Shown one piece after another: positions 32,611-45,235 of a DNA stretch of 64,000 bases. The notes under the pieces are model-generated. The model saw only the letters and a program-made list of their open reading frames with translations, was not told where the DNA came from and ran no database searches. The position numbers and the translations under genes were made by a program. Location: NCBI GenBank assembly GCA_022113835.1, contig JAILWY010000010.1, positions 2,071,501 through 2,135,500 of the forward strand. Reading direction: 5' to 3'. How positions within the stretch are numbered: the stretch's first letter is position 1; the number at the start of each line of letters is the position of its first letter. Origin of the DNA: Atopsyche davidsoni (lineage: Eukaryota > Arthropoda > Insecta > Trichoptera > Hydrobiosidae).

Positions 32611-32639
32611 CAAATTCGCGTTAAAATGCCTAATATAAG

Positions 32640-33118
32640 GATAAGGATATGACCCACGCGGTCTTTTGAGATGCCTACTGTTTCAGCTATCTAGCGCACC
32701 TTCAATCGGCGGTCTGCCAATACGTTATCCTCCGTGGTAGCCATTTTCGGGGCACCTGGGCGTGGCTCATCAAAAACCGACGTGCGACCACGTTGAAACT
32801 CGTTAAACCAATTTTCGACGGTCGCCATCGAAGGAGAAGAGTCACCGTACACAGCATCCAAGCGTTCTTTGATTTCGCTGCGCGATTTCCCATCCAAAAA
32901 CAAGAATCGAATCACCGACCGATATTGCTCTTTATCCATTTTTCTAAAATACGCATACACGTTCGCTTCCACACGCGGTCAAAACAAAACTTCGTGTCCG
33001 ATTCGGCTGAAATTTTGACAGTAGCCGTCTACAAGAATGTACTACACGATAGTAAATCTCTCTTGCGATACTAGCACCATCGGGCGGTGAGGCTAAGTAC
33101 TTATCGGACCGCCCTCGT
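32640..33118 (-). mobile_element. mariner transposase N-terminal fragment, inserted in MITE A
   Basis: The minus strand starts with a mariner end (ACGAGGGCGGTCCGATAAGT near 33118-33099). ATG at 32972 then opens a transposase beginning MEANVYAYFRKMDKEQYRSV, with FLFLDGKSRSEIKERLD, MATVENWFNEFQRGR and DEPRPGAP: the paired helix-turn-helix DNA-binding region of mariner. The frame stops after about 93 codons and the catalytic domain is missing. Both flanks are MITE A sequence, so it inserted into that MITE. Confidence 0.85.
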
Positions 33119-33256
33119 ATTTTTCAGTAAAAATAACATGTAATACTGCATGAAGTGTTCTTAGAATTAAAGTGATTCGTATTTTTTTGATCTGAGAAAG
33201 CCGACTTTACATAAGTTGCTTTCCACCAAGAAAAGTGTTTTTTTTTCAAATACGTA

Positions 33257-33637
33257 CAGTAATACCCCGCTTTACGCGACCCCGCTATGCGCGGTTTCAC
33301 TATAGCGCGAATTTCAAATTTCGCGTTAAAATGCCTCGCATTACGCGAATTTCTTATTTTAAGAATGTGTATGAACATAATGTAGTCATTGACTTCTTAA
33401 CAATTAAAAACAGCGTTGGTGTTATGAACGATTTTACAAGAACGTAAAAAAAACGCTACCCAAAACACAATAGATGTATTTTTCAGTAAAAATAACATGT
33501 AATACTGCATAAAGTGTTCTTAGAATTAAAGTGATTCGTAATATATGTACGTTTAATCGTAAACCCCGATATACGCGAATTTCACTTAACGCGATTTTTT
33601 CCGGAACGTATCCCTCGCGTAAAGCTGTATTTATTTG
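33257..33637. mobile_element. MITE family A, copy 2
   Basis: CAGTAATACCCCGCTTTACG at the left, CCTCGCGTAAAGC at the right (end degraded). The full body matches the copies at 10445 and 55678. Preceded by TAAGTTGCTTTCCACCAAGA, the spacer of the tandem array. Confidence 0.75.
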
Positions 33638-35523
33638 TATCTAACAAATCATTACAACTTTACAAAGCAAACGATATCCGCTTTGTTGTGACGAATTTGT
33701 TGCAAATAGTGCAAATTTATTTTGTACAACAGGTAAAAAGTATAGTGGATTGATTTAATAAAATATATTTTACAAAAAAAAATATTATTTGTTGGCGTGC
33801 GGTTCATTTTTGGTTCGGTTTTTGCATTGCGTGATCGGTATCGAAGCACAGGTAATCTGAGCATGCAGTCTTTGATCATCATTCCCCGGTCGACCCGTCA
33901 GCAGAAAAGACATAGAAATCAAAAGAAAGATATCACAAAAAGCACAATATAGGCAAAAAAGGCTTTATTTTATACTAAAGTTATAGAAGAGGCAGTATAT
34001 GATTTTCACAGCACTAATAAAGTTTTTTATACGGCTTAGATATGAACGCGAGATCAAATGAATTATGATGAAATACTCATTGAGTTAAGAATTGTTATAC
34101 TGTGCTGTCCGAAATACAGGCTTAGCACACTTCATCAGAGCTTTGCGAAGGAAACTGTAAGAGGTAAATCACCTCGAAACATAACGGTCTGATTTGGCCG
34201 TTTTCTTCTGAATCGATACGTATAGGACTTTGTGTTGAGAAGATGAGGTCTTCTTATTATTTAATTGCTTTATTAATTCATGTCTTCACATTTGATGATG
34301 CGACTGACCCCATAAAACATACGCGATGTGGTACATGAATGTGTCTGCTATTCTAATCAAACTCACCAGTAATGTTTCTCAAATAAGACAAATGGGAAAA
34401 TTTCATACTCACAATAAAACCCTATGAAATTCATATAAAATTTGAATACCATATTATAAAAAAAACATTAGTTGAATTTACGTTTCCCACGATTGCGAAT
34501 TCAGCAATACAAATCGCGATTCAGCATCACTAAGATGTTAATTAACTGTGTTTTTTGCAGACCTGGTTAAGTGATTGATTATTTATAACACGGCACCTAT
34601 TTAAAATTAATATTTTAGATCTTCGATATTCCACAGTAAAGTTGATACAAAGTGTCGGCACAAGTAAAGAGTTTCTTAAGAAAAAAATATTCTCACAGAT
34701 CAAATAGTCCCAAATCAGCTTATTATTTCGACAAATTCTTCTTCAAGGTGGGATTGCGAAAGAAAGACCCGCGAGTCGTGATCTTAATGAATGCAATAAT
34801 GGATTCTTTGCATTCACTGTGTCATACAAATGCAGATGAAGTTGGGTTTTTTTTATTAGTGCGACTCGGCTCTAAGCTTCTTATCACAATAAAACCAACC
34901 ATTTTCTATGAAAATAGTACTTTATATAACAGATTGTCTATTTAAATGAGCTTACCTAGAATAACTAAATCATATCATCGATTTATAAAGCTAATGATAA
35001 TTTTATTTTTCTAATATTTTATTATGTATTTTAAACTCCTCACAGTGAAATAGTTAAAACACTTGAGAGTTTTATTTCCGAATTTGGGTGTTAAACAGCT
35101 TTCCTACACCAGTCTTTATTTTTATATAAATATATAAAATTAAATTATAAGTTATTCCAAAGTTATTTTTCAAAAATGAATAACTCAGAATCAAGATTCC
35201 TTAACTAATTCTGTAATTTTTAGCAAGCGATAAGATATTTTTAAGTTTTTTTATATATTTTTGAAGCTTCTTACTTACTTTGGATTAAAAAGGAGTATCA
35301 TTCAAACACAAGTCCAAAGATTATTTAATAAAAAATAACAGGTAATTAAAATATTGCATTTTTGGCTTATACAATTTAATAGGAAAATTCAAAACTATAT
35401 CGACATAAAACTTAAGGGAAAAATCGTACTCATAATGATACACCGAAGCAATTAATTAATGATTTGGTTTCTTGGGTGTAAAGCTGCTTTGTGTTTTCAG
35501 TTTTACGGTGTTTGATTAATTTT

Positions 35524-35565
35524 GATTTTTTGATTAATCCATATTCAGGGATTAATCAAAAAATC
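35524..35565. repeat. Perfect 17-bp hairpin with 8-base loop
   Basis: GATTTTTTGATTAATCC and its exact complement, separated by ATATTCAG. Too short for a typical microRNA precursor; function unknown. Confidence 0.9.
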
Positions 35566-36247
35566 CCGGACGTCGGAGGATTGGGAACTTCAAGCAACCC
35601 AACACCAAAGAAACCAATCCATCCAGTTATGACTATAATTAGAGTAAATCTTATAAGTGATATTTTTTCATGATTCACGATCAAATGAAAGGGGGAGACT
35701 TTGTAAATACATGACAATATTTTCGATAGAAAGTTATCGGTCAAATTACTTTGGTGATTTTTCCATATATTTTAATTAATTTTAATCCAATTCCAGCTAA
35801 ATTAAGTTCTTTCAGATCGACATTGAAACATCAACCCTTGTGTCGGAGTTATCAAATAATACATATTAAATCATAAAAATCTTTTTATTTTTTAATTACA
35901 TAAAATGTATTTTTCCAAGACGAACGAAAGCAAAGTCAAATTCATGGTTAATTTTTAGTAATATTACATTAAAAATTGTATTCAAAAGCCAGTTTACTTT
36001 CACTGCCGCACTTCCCCCTGTCAGCGTGATTCTTAGCAATAAATTATGAACTCAAAAATATTTTTAATCTTCCGGGTCCCGCTGGGTTCGGCTGGAATAG
36101 TTGGGAAACACATGCGAGAATAATTTAATAATCCACGACGTATTATTTCATCAAGCCAAAGGACTATTCCATAATGACATGAGTGTTATGTTTTTTTAAT
36201 CCACGTTGACATTTAATCAACAATCCATCCCGGACTGTGCATAGTGA

Positions 36248-36392
36248 AACCAAATCAGCCTTCGCACGCTGCAACACAACCAATAGCATCGTCTTATTTT
36301 GAGTGTTTCTTTATAGTTTAGTCATGGTTAACTACCAAAATAGGACCGTTAGGTATTTAGTTATGTCGCAGCTTGTGTAGGCTGCTTTACGT
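36248..36392. repeat. Dispersed repeat C, nearly complete copy
   Basis: Both ends are visible as imperfect inverted repeats: AGCCTTCGCACGCTGCAACA at the left and GTCGCAGCTTGTGTAGGCTG at the right, about 145 bp apart, with CCAATAGCATCGTCTTATTT inside. It suggests a small non-autonomous DNA element. Confidence 0.6.
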
Positions 36393-37745
36393 CCAGTTTC
36401 TAGAAGTTTCTTGTCACACAGATAACGACTTCGCTATCTTTAATTTCTTGTTTTGCTCTCCAGCGTCGCTGAAGTTAGTCATGGTCCAATCGATTACAAT
36501 GTATGTGTACAATGTTTCTGAAAGAGTGTTCAATGTCAAATGAATCGCAATTTGCTCAGTGCATTTCTGAAACCTGTGTGAGCATTGCCGGCTTACAGAC
36601 CGTGTCTTGTTCTCCAGGTCGGGTTTAGACATCCAAAAATTCTAAATACCGTTTATACATATTTCTCTATACAGAAATGAATCGTAGGTCTATTTGTAGG
36701 ACAGCGCCGATGGGATACAACAGAGCCAGAATCAATCACTTCATCGGCCTGAAACATTCCAATCAGGAAGAGTTATGGCCCGACAGTGAGCTAGATGGCT
36801 GCATTATATGAAACTCTGCCTTGATGATAAATTGACTGAAGCTCCGATAGTAAAATAAATTTAAAAGCTCCAAATAAATATCAAAATCACAAATGTGTTC
36901 GAGGTACGCCAGTATTTCTATTTCAAAGTAAAATGTCAAATTAAATAAATAAAATCGAAAGATGCAATCTTCGCACCCCTCTAAGAACATTTTTTTTCTA
37001 TTTTTTAAATTTACGGAAAAAAGACGAGGCAGATTGGAATAAATTGAAATATTTTAATATGTTTAGTTTGTCCAAATTTGGGTACTATTGCTTGCGCAGA
37101 ATCGAGTTGTGTTTTTATTCGATTGAATATATAATGAAGTAGACATCTATGGTCGTTTTAAACAAGCTCGACAACTAATGAGTCAAAATTATAAAAAATC
37201 GTTCAACATCGATTCGAAATCGTTCGATTTCAAACCGACGTATCGAGGACGCAAACCACAAAAACACAAATTATTTTGAAACAGTTTTTCTTAGTCACGC
37301 ACAGATGACTCTTTACATAAAAGAAAAACATTATCAGGACTTGTAAAAATATATATACCTAAGGTAGCTACTGTTTCTTGGTAATAATATGATGTTTGCA
37401 TTATATAGTATAAACTTAGTAAATTCACAAAGTTTCTCTCTTGTTTTGTTTTGTTATATATCTTAAATAGTATGATTGTTATTACTTATTTATTCAACAT
37501 CAAATTTTTTTTATACATATTTTTCCTACACAAACTCCATAACGAACAAAGAGAAACCCACGTAAGCTACCACCTAATCCACATATCGTAAGCCCCACTA
37601 TCTGCGCCCAGGATCAGGGGATAGTCACACACCGTATTGCAAGCACAGCCGTGTAAATTAACATAAAATAAAATAAATAATCATTAATTTAAAATTGAAC
37701 TATTTTTTTCAAAAACTAATGCGTATCGACAAAAAAAGTCGGACA

Positions 37746-37748
<3 letters not shown>

Positions 37749-37821
<73 letters not shown>
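37749..37821. repeat. (TA)n microsatellite
   Basis: About 36 uninterrupted TA dinucleotides. Confidence 0.95.
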
Positions 37822-37823
<2 letters not shown>

Positions 37824-38215
37824 TGTGTTTAGAGTTAAAAATAGTTATAACCCAATCAAGAGTAGTCATCAGTTGAATATCATCGTTTGAAAACAAACAT
37901 GTGTCTGGGCGCAGATGGGTGGACCATAACACGCTCGTAAGTTACAAGTTAAGCGCGTCTTAGTCACGTTTATTTCACTAATTTCACTCAGAATCAATTA
38001 AACTGGCAATTTTGTCTATACAGTCGGAATCCGTCACATCCATGAACTGCATGCCATAATATTTGTAGGCTGTCAGCAAGAGGAAAACAATTATACTGTT
38101 ATTAACATCGTCCCTGAAAAATGCACGAAAACTCTAGATGCTTCTTATGTCTGGCTAAAAGTTTAATTTTTCTAGTATTTCTTCTTCAACTTACTAACAG
38201 ATTCGCATTATACAC

Positions 38216-38290
38216 GTTTCACACTTCCGGCGTTTCGACCCCTGTACATGGGCCATCTTCCAAAATCAAGGATCATATCGCATTAAATTT
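38216..38290 (-). repeat. Retroelement-type tail motif
   Basis: On the minus strand GGAAGATGGCCCATGTACAG then GGGTCGAAACGCC; similar 'gaagatg...cgaaa' pieces occur near 21140 and 55130. Such motifs are common at ends of Penelope-type and other retroelements, but no coding part is present. Confidence 0.3.
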
Positions 38291-38480
38291 GATATAAAAA
38301 AAGACGCGGTGCAACATCCAAGAACGAAGCATTTCTAATAACAGCGGCCGCTATTATAAACGAACACAACACTGTTTATAATTTAATAATACTGCGAGCC
38401 AACTCTTGACTTGACCGTGCTCGAACTCGGCCCGTAAATAGGGCTTATACATAAGAAATGCAATCAGTCAGCGAGCATTA

Positions 38481-38993
38481 GTGTGCCCAAAGAGAGTATC
38501 GGGTATTTGTTAGTGCAGTTAAACAAAAACTACTAGTAAACAAGTATTTTTTTTATTGTTGATTATAAGAATACAAAATGGAAAATTATTTCTAAAAGAT
38601 GATGCTATCCAAATGGTGACCGTTACGCGGTGTTGGCACTCTTCTAATCTGAAACGAAGATTGCTGATAACACGCTGACACATAGCCCTCGATATTACTA
38701 CCATTTCTGACCTGATGTTTTATTTCAATTCCGTTAGGTTCGTCGGATTATTATCATAAACTCTACGTTTCAGGTATCCCCATACGAAATAGTCAAGAGG
38801 GCTAAGGTCGGGCCAATCGATGTTACGTGAAATGACCTTATTGGGGAATAATTCATTAACAGCTTCAATTGATTGGCAAGTTGGAACCGCGTTGTTGAGT
38901 TGAAACCTTGAAACTCCTGCAACTCTGGGCCCAAAAATTTTCGGAATAACGGTCATTACTCACATTCACCCGATACTCTTTTTGGACACCCTG
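38481..38993 (-). mobile_element. mariner-type element, internally deleted (copy 2)
   Basis: 513 bp between TA dinucleotides, with ends GTGCCCAAAGAGAGTATCGG and CCGATACTCTTTTTGGACAC. It is the inverted sister of the 13818-14326 element with the same internal junction. The minus-strand reading keeps IDWPDLSPLDYFVWGYLKRR, around the third catalytic aspartate of a Tc1/mariner transposase. Confidence 0.82.
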
Positions 38994-40029
38994 TAGAATG
39001 CAAGTCGGTTGCACGGTTTGTTGCGACGTGTGTCGAGGACTTTAATTCTCATCGACGGCTTTCGAAAACATAAATCCGCCTTGAAGTGCTTGCGAGGACC
39101 TTTCCATTGTTCCTAGTCCCTTTGTTACGGCAAGGCGGGCGCGGGTCTTCACCTCAATTTACAGTTCATAAACATCTTCAGTACGTAGACAATTTCACAG
39201 TTCATAAGCAAATCAGCTGTCGTCCGATACAGATCCATTCATTGTTCTTGTAAACTCCTTTTAATATCACGCGTACTAATTACATCAAATCTTTTGTAAA
39301 ATTCGCTTTGAATTTGCACGAGTGGTCAATGGATTTTCGCGTACGTTGTTAAAACCAAAATCAACTAAAAATTGCGTCACAGTATAACACCTTTCATTGA
39401 TGATTAATTCACAGTTTAATCCGTTTTTTTTATTTAAACTGGTTTAAATATCATTTTGATGTTGTCTGTACAAATAATAGAGTTTAATTTAAAGTGTAAT
39501 AAAGTAATTGGTAACGTGTTGCCGGAGGTTCTACACGGTTAAATCTTGCTGTCGGACTCTTTGGAGAGAGCGATTTTTCATCTATTTTTATGAAATTGGT
39601 ATCTCGTTCCCTCGCTCCTATGGTGTTGACAGGTTTATAACAACCCATAAAAAACAAAACATGGTTATTTGTTACATCTAAAACAGGGGTGTCCTAAAAC
39701 ATACAGTCGCATTATTTTCTCATACAAAGAATATCTTACACGATTACAGCTCAGGGTCGGAGCTTCTGAAGAAGTTATTCTTCTGTGTTGATCAAAATGA
39801 TGACCCAGTTTACACTTCTTCAGTATTTACTGATTATTATTAAAGCAACAAAATATATCAACACAGCAAGTAGACAACTACAATGCTGTTAGATTAAACA
39901 AAAACGACGGTCGTAGACTGCGTAGGTCTGCGATTATTTTTATTAACTTAAAGTGTTTTTCCGTAAAAGATGATAAAAAATTTCCAGTACCTTGTGCTTT
40001 TTCATGCATATGTAGACAACTTAAGAACC

Positions 40030-40248
40030 CGAAACGTGGTAGGGTGTTCTTTTGAGCCAAAAGTCATTGCACGTGTACTTGAAATGTTCTGGACGAAGTC
40101 CACTCGGCACTTACAGCATTTTTTAAGCTTTCTGAGTAGAATGCAATATTTCAGTTTATTAGCCAAATGGGGTAGGACGTTATCAAGAATTTTGCCAATT
40201 TTGCTGGTGTTCTCTTCTCGGCCACTCTATAAGGGACGGAAGTTATAA
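40030..40248 (+). pseudogene. Possible Ty3-type retrotransposon scrap
   Basis: The frame reads FEPKVIARVLEMFW, then STRHLQHFLSFLSRMQYFSL, faintly resembling the segment after the reverse transcriptase core (P-K---V------T---LQ-FLGF-N-Y--F). No catalytic motif is present and the match may be chance. Confidence 0.25.
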
Positions 40249-41924
40249 AAACGGAAATAGCTCTGATGGCAGCTGCAGTAACTCCAGTTTTACAAGTAGA
40301 TTCCTGCGTATGAGCAGGGTGACCGTGTTTAATATTTTATAACAATTATGCAGACCCACAAGCTTACTGATTTAATTGAACACCGATTAACAAGTTTATA
40401 AATGTGTCACGACTGAAAACTAAAATTAAAAAAATAAATTACGATTAGAAAATGGTCACACCCGCAGACTTCTCAATTGAACGTTCGAGTTATTTTCTTA
40501 GCGCGTAGCTAACACAAAATATATTTTGTATACATAATGCTGAGTTATAGACCGACAAGTCTCGGGGAACTCGATGAGAGAATCTATTACAATAAAACTT
40601 ATGGGCCTTGTACTGAATTGTAAACAGAGATTTTACAATTCCGAGTATTCCTTGGGACAGGCTAGCCCATGAGGAAACGAGTAATCGCATTTCTCAATTC
40701 TACCTCAGAATTCGTAAGTGCATAAAATATTTTCATGCAGTGGCTCCGTGAATATGGGTCGCTGTGTCATCAAACATATTTTGGTTATCAACTGCATTCG
40801 TCATCATTTTCTAATTATAATATTACGATAAACTGTTGTCATGTGTTCTTAGAAATACTGGGTATTGTTAGTTGTGGAACGCGTCCTACGTGCTTTTTTA
40901 CGATTCGTTACAAAAATATCGAACGTTGCCTTTGTTAATTGTTATTATAAATATTCAGTTTATGGGCGTCTGTACTTTAACCGAGATTCTTCGGGGATTA
41001 GTCTATGTAAGGACTATTCCTGAAAATTGCTCCGGGGCCAAAACCTGACACTCAAGAAGTATATTTATATTAAAGAAACTATATTTTTTTTAACCGTAAG
41101 AGTTAGATCTCTTTCGCCAATCAAAGGCGATCGAACTTGAGTTTTGACGATGTTTTGATTGCTGAGACAAATCGAAAGCGACAGTTCCAGATCTCGAAAT
41201 GATCGATACGCTACGTTCCCAAAAATCTATTCTAGGAGAGCGTTTTTGATATCTGTACATTTTCATGGCTTGAAATGTTTTAAACTCTAAAATATCTTCA
41301 TAAGATCATTTGATGGCTGCGTAGGTCACTGCACACGTCGCATGCAAAGTATGACTTCACAACTGCTTGTTTTTGATTCGAAAACGAGACGACAAAGAAA
41401 GCCTCGAAGGCACACGTTCCTGAAGATAAAATAAACGTTGAAATCCGCGAAAGCAAATAATCTTTTCCAAGTCAAATAAATGACCGTCCGACTTTTCAAA
41501 CGTTTGGATAACGGCTGATCGAGTCTATTTACAAAAAGGTCATATAAAATGAATATGCAAAATAAAAAAAGCCTATACTCTGTGAATTCTTTGCATATGG
41601 CTATAACTATAAAAATGATTCGATGTCAAAAATGTGCTCAAAATTCAATAAAAACAATATCAACACCATAGATAAATTAATACGCGTGTATTTCAGCTGT
41701 AATTTAGAATTGATATGTCGATAATGAGTTCAAAAACAAATAAGACATCATCGACACAAACGGCAACAATTCTCCAGAGCAATTAATACGCGTGTATTTC
41801 AGTCCGGCCGAGACCGCTCGTAAGTATTTTAGGATCCATCGAATGCGGCCGAGATTCTCGGATGCTGAGAGCCTAAGAAGAACGCGAGATTTTCGACTAT
41901 AAATAATCTAAAATCTGTCTTGTT

Positions 41925-41975
41925 GTCCACTGGTTAGCACGCTTGCTTGTCAGCCTAATAATCCATGTTTTGGCA
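41925..41975 (+). repeat. tRNA-like SINE head fragment
   Basis: CCACTGGTTAGCACGCTTGC is a box A-like stretch, the same as GTCGTTAGCACGCTTGC near 63295. No box B follows. Confidence 0.4.
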
Positions 41976-42199
41976 ATGTCGTAAGGCAAATACTACACAG
42001 ACACCGGACGCGGTAACGATTGTTTTCAATTACTTGACATTTGTTTTCATCAGCCGGATGTAGACTTCAATGTGTCTTTTGAAGTAAGTAACTAAGCTTT
42101 ACAACACCAAAGATGAGGGTGTGGAAACTTTTAGATCACCTCCCCGAGGAAAAATATCATTTAGATTCACCGTAACTATGGGACTACAAGGTATACTTT

Positions 42200-42540
42200 T
42201 TTACTTCTTCATCAAGTGCTTCTTTTCAGAGGTGATTGGCGTCCATTTCACTGAGCATATACTTATGCTTCCAGTGTTCATGGTTTTCTAAAAGGAAAAT
42301 AGTGTAGTGGGTCCATCTTCACCCCAGTTTTATATTGGAATGGAAAGTTTGCGTATTTCCTAACAAAACTCTGACGTTTAGATCTGATACTCCTTTTGCA
42401 GCAAGGTACTTCCAGAGCACATCCCTCGTCATTACACACGGTCAGGGTATAGAATGGCAGCCATGGGAGAGCGGAGAGGATTGCGATTATAAGTCGCCTC
42501 AAATCGAAGGTAAGGATTCTAAAGATTCCAGTAAATGAGG
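42200..42540 (+). repeat. Dispersed repeat B, longest copy
   Basis: Holds both halves of the family in order: CACTGAGCATATACTTATGC, CATGGTTTTCTAAAAGG, then TTTAGATCTGATACTCCTTT, TACTTCCAGAGCACATCCCT and GAATGGCAGCCATGGGAGAG. Its antisense strand is open for 130 codons, which I regard as fortuitous. Confidence 0.65.
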
Positions 42541-43589
42541 ATGGTCTTAGCGCGCTAAACTTGACCACAGAAGACGGCTCTGTTCTCTCAGGCCTGAATG
42601 CCGGTGGGCGTGGAAGAAGAAGACGTCCGTCTAGTAAACATCCGAGAATACAGCATGACATCATTGCCACACATACTGACTGGTCTCATTCAAATGAGAA
42701 ATTAAATTAATTCTTTTTTTTCAGTATTTACAAGAAACTCCGCACGCTTTTAGCTTTCTTTATTTATGGTCTCCCCACCCGCGCATCCATCTCCTTCGTG
42801 AATCAACTCTATTTTGTTCCGGACTGACATAAAACGGAATGCAGGATTAGACCGAGGAATCTTAGGCACAGTTTACACCGATCATCATTATAGTTCACAC
42901 CAATCATCATTTAATATCATCAATGCATTGTTTACATTTACATCGATATCTACATATTTTGTTTACGTTTATAGCGATTACCATTATGGTCAAAGCTGTT
43001 CCACGTTTACATAAATTACTTATGCGTTGTATACATCTTTACATATGTTTTTTTTATGATTGAATCATTTACATCAATTAAATTTTTTTTACACCGATTA
43101 AACTGTTACAGAAATAACTCGCATCGAAATGCATAAATTAATTCCATTGGATTTACATCTATTATTAGGCGTTTTTAAACATTTCGACCGTTTGTAAAAA
43201 AATGTTTTTATATTTTATATTGAGTATTAGTTATTTTTGAAACTACTTTTTCATTGTTAACATCGGATGATATCATTTATAAAATTAACATACCAGGAAA
43301 AGCTTTTGAACCGATTACACCATTTACGTAGATAAGTATCATTTACGCCGTTTACATCAACCACACTTTCACAGTTTATATTGGTTGCAATTAATCACAA
43401 TAACATGTTTTACAATTACGTTTACATGATTTACACAAAAACGCAATGGCAGGTAAAGCTTTACTTGAAAAGAAAGCTGTTTTTAACTTTTAAACCAGTT
43501 GAAAAGTTTAAAAGTTCCAACACTTCCTTTGCTTCATAAAGCCGGCTAGACATTTGTTTATGCTTTATCATATGTAAACAGCGCAAAAA

Positions 43590-43650
43590 AGGACGCTATT
43601 GGCTGGTTACCATTCGGTTGTCAGTTGTAGTAGAAGGCTAAATATATGTT
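43590..43650. repeat. Dispersed repeat C fragment
   Basis: AAAAAAGGACGCTATTGGCT followed by CATTCGGTTGTCAGTTGTAG: the inner part and right end of repeat C. Confidence 0.5.
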
Positions 43651-44699
43651 TTCATCTTAAAACACGCGTGTGCCGCGTTTACAACCGTTAAAAAATAGTC
43701 TCACTGAGAGAACTTTTTGCGTTAGCGGTAGCTTTACTGCACTTCCTGGCGATATTCTACCGAATAAACTCATACAAATAAAAATATTTTTCACTTATAT
43801 TCCCTGCCTAACTCAACAACGTAAAAAAATAAATTTACGTATACCACCACCTAAGCCACACATAGCAAGCCGCACAACCTGCGCGCAGGATTAGAGGATA
43901 ACCACACATCATACTTACCATAAAAAACTATTGTAAATTTAATGGATAATAAATAAAATAATATATAAATTATTATTTTTTTAGATAAGACTTGAGTAGA
44001 GTCGCAAAGAAGAGTGTAAGTGAGTGTGAGTGAATAATTGCAAGAGCCGCAGGTTTGTCAACATCAAAGATGTTCCGCTCTCTGTATAGAACGACCAGCA
44101 ATAATTCTGTGTCGTTGAGTATTCAATCAAAAATAACAAACCCACACTTAAAAATATCATCAAAAATATATATATTATGATTAAAACTAAATATATTTTA
44201 AATTACAGTAATTCCCTCGGAATGAACACTCCAAGAGAAAAAACGCATCACGTGCACGATTGACAGTGCAATTATTCTTCATTATAGATTTTTTCAAGTT
44301 TATTGTTTGATCAACGAATAAACAATAAAACAATTGACATAATAAAAATAAAAAGTTAATTTTGAAGTTTTCGACTCGTCGATTATTTTATTACACTTCT
44401 AATTATGTCCATTTATGTCCAGCGTCAACTGCCATACGACTTCAAGCAGCATCAGAAGTAATAAATTTAGCAATTACATTCAGCCGACTCTTGACGCTTA
44501 TTATTTGTAAGGTAATTAAAAAAAGTGTATAACACTTAATGAGTGTTGTTGAATCACACGAGGTACAAACGCGGCAGTATCACATTCATTTCCCCGTTTA
44601 GTTTCATTCTTAAAAATAAAAAAATTTGGACATTCGTTTTTTGTTCGACTTCTAGTAAATTGAGCAAAAAAAACTACGTAGCATAATAAAAACTGTCAC

Positions 44700-44890
44700 A
44701 CAATCCAGTGGTAGACACGCACAAGCTGCCTACACAAACTGACAGCCGAACGGTTAATATCCGGTAACGTCCAATTTTGCATTGTTGCATAAAAAAAAAA
44801 AAAAAACACCCGAAAAACACGGACGCTTAAGAATTGACGGAATAAAAAATATATAAAAAAATACGCACGAGGTGATAATGACGAAATGTT
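44700..44890. repeat. Dispersed repeat C copy with poly(A) interruption
   Basis: CACAAGCTGCCTACACAAAC and CAGCCGAACGGTTAAT at the left; a 16-base A run and ACACGGACGCTTAAG inside; a degraded right end at ACTCAAAGCAGCC. Confidence 0.5.
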
Positions 44891-44932
44891 ACGACTCAAA
44901 GCAGCCGAGCCAGGCTCAGGACTGTCTCCAAG

Positions 44933-45235
44933 TCAGTGTCTGCCTCCAAATAAGGCTCTGCAGGTGGAGGCCGACACGATGAATTGGTGGTGTTCCTTAT
45001 GAAAGAATTGGTCATTGTTGATCTTTCGCGCAGAGATCATAAGATGTTTTTTTTTATTTTTTTTAATCAAGTTAGGAGACGCAACAAAGTGATCGGTCGC
45101 TTTTGCCTCTGAGCGCTTCGATCCGCTTGCGGCCTTCTTCTTGTAGCGAGTATCAGTAGCATCAGTGACGTCCGGTCCTTCTATCACAAGCCTTAAAAAA
45201 TATAAGTTTAAGCGTACAATATAACATACAAGCAA
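44933..45235 (-). CDS. Unassigned open frame, possible exon
   Basis: A 100-codon minus-strand frame. Its middle part (LVIEGPDVTDATDTRYKKKA and following SGSKRSEAKATDHF) has balanced codon use unlike the surrounding AT-rich DNA, and a possible acceptor TTTTTTAAG stands just before GCTTGTGATAG at about 45193. A Lys/Asn-rich stretch over A-runs follows. I recognise no family and see no clear donor. It may be a terminal exon, a processed pseudogene or chance. Confidence 0.22.
   Translation of the reverse strand: MLVCYIVRLNLYFLRLVIEGPDVTDATDTRYKKKAASGSKRSEAKATDHFVASPNLIKKNKKKHLMISARKINNDQFFHKEHHQFIVSASTCRALFGGRH

Noticed and set aside
37747..37932. Open frame with Ile-Tyr repeats
   Set aside because: It is the translation of the (TA)n microsatellite.
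42278..42670. 130-codon minus-strand frame
   Set aside because: It overlies dispersed repeat B, shows no domain, and the corresponding frame is broken in other copies.
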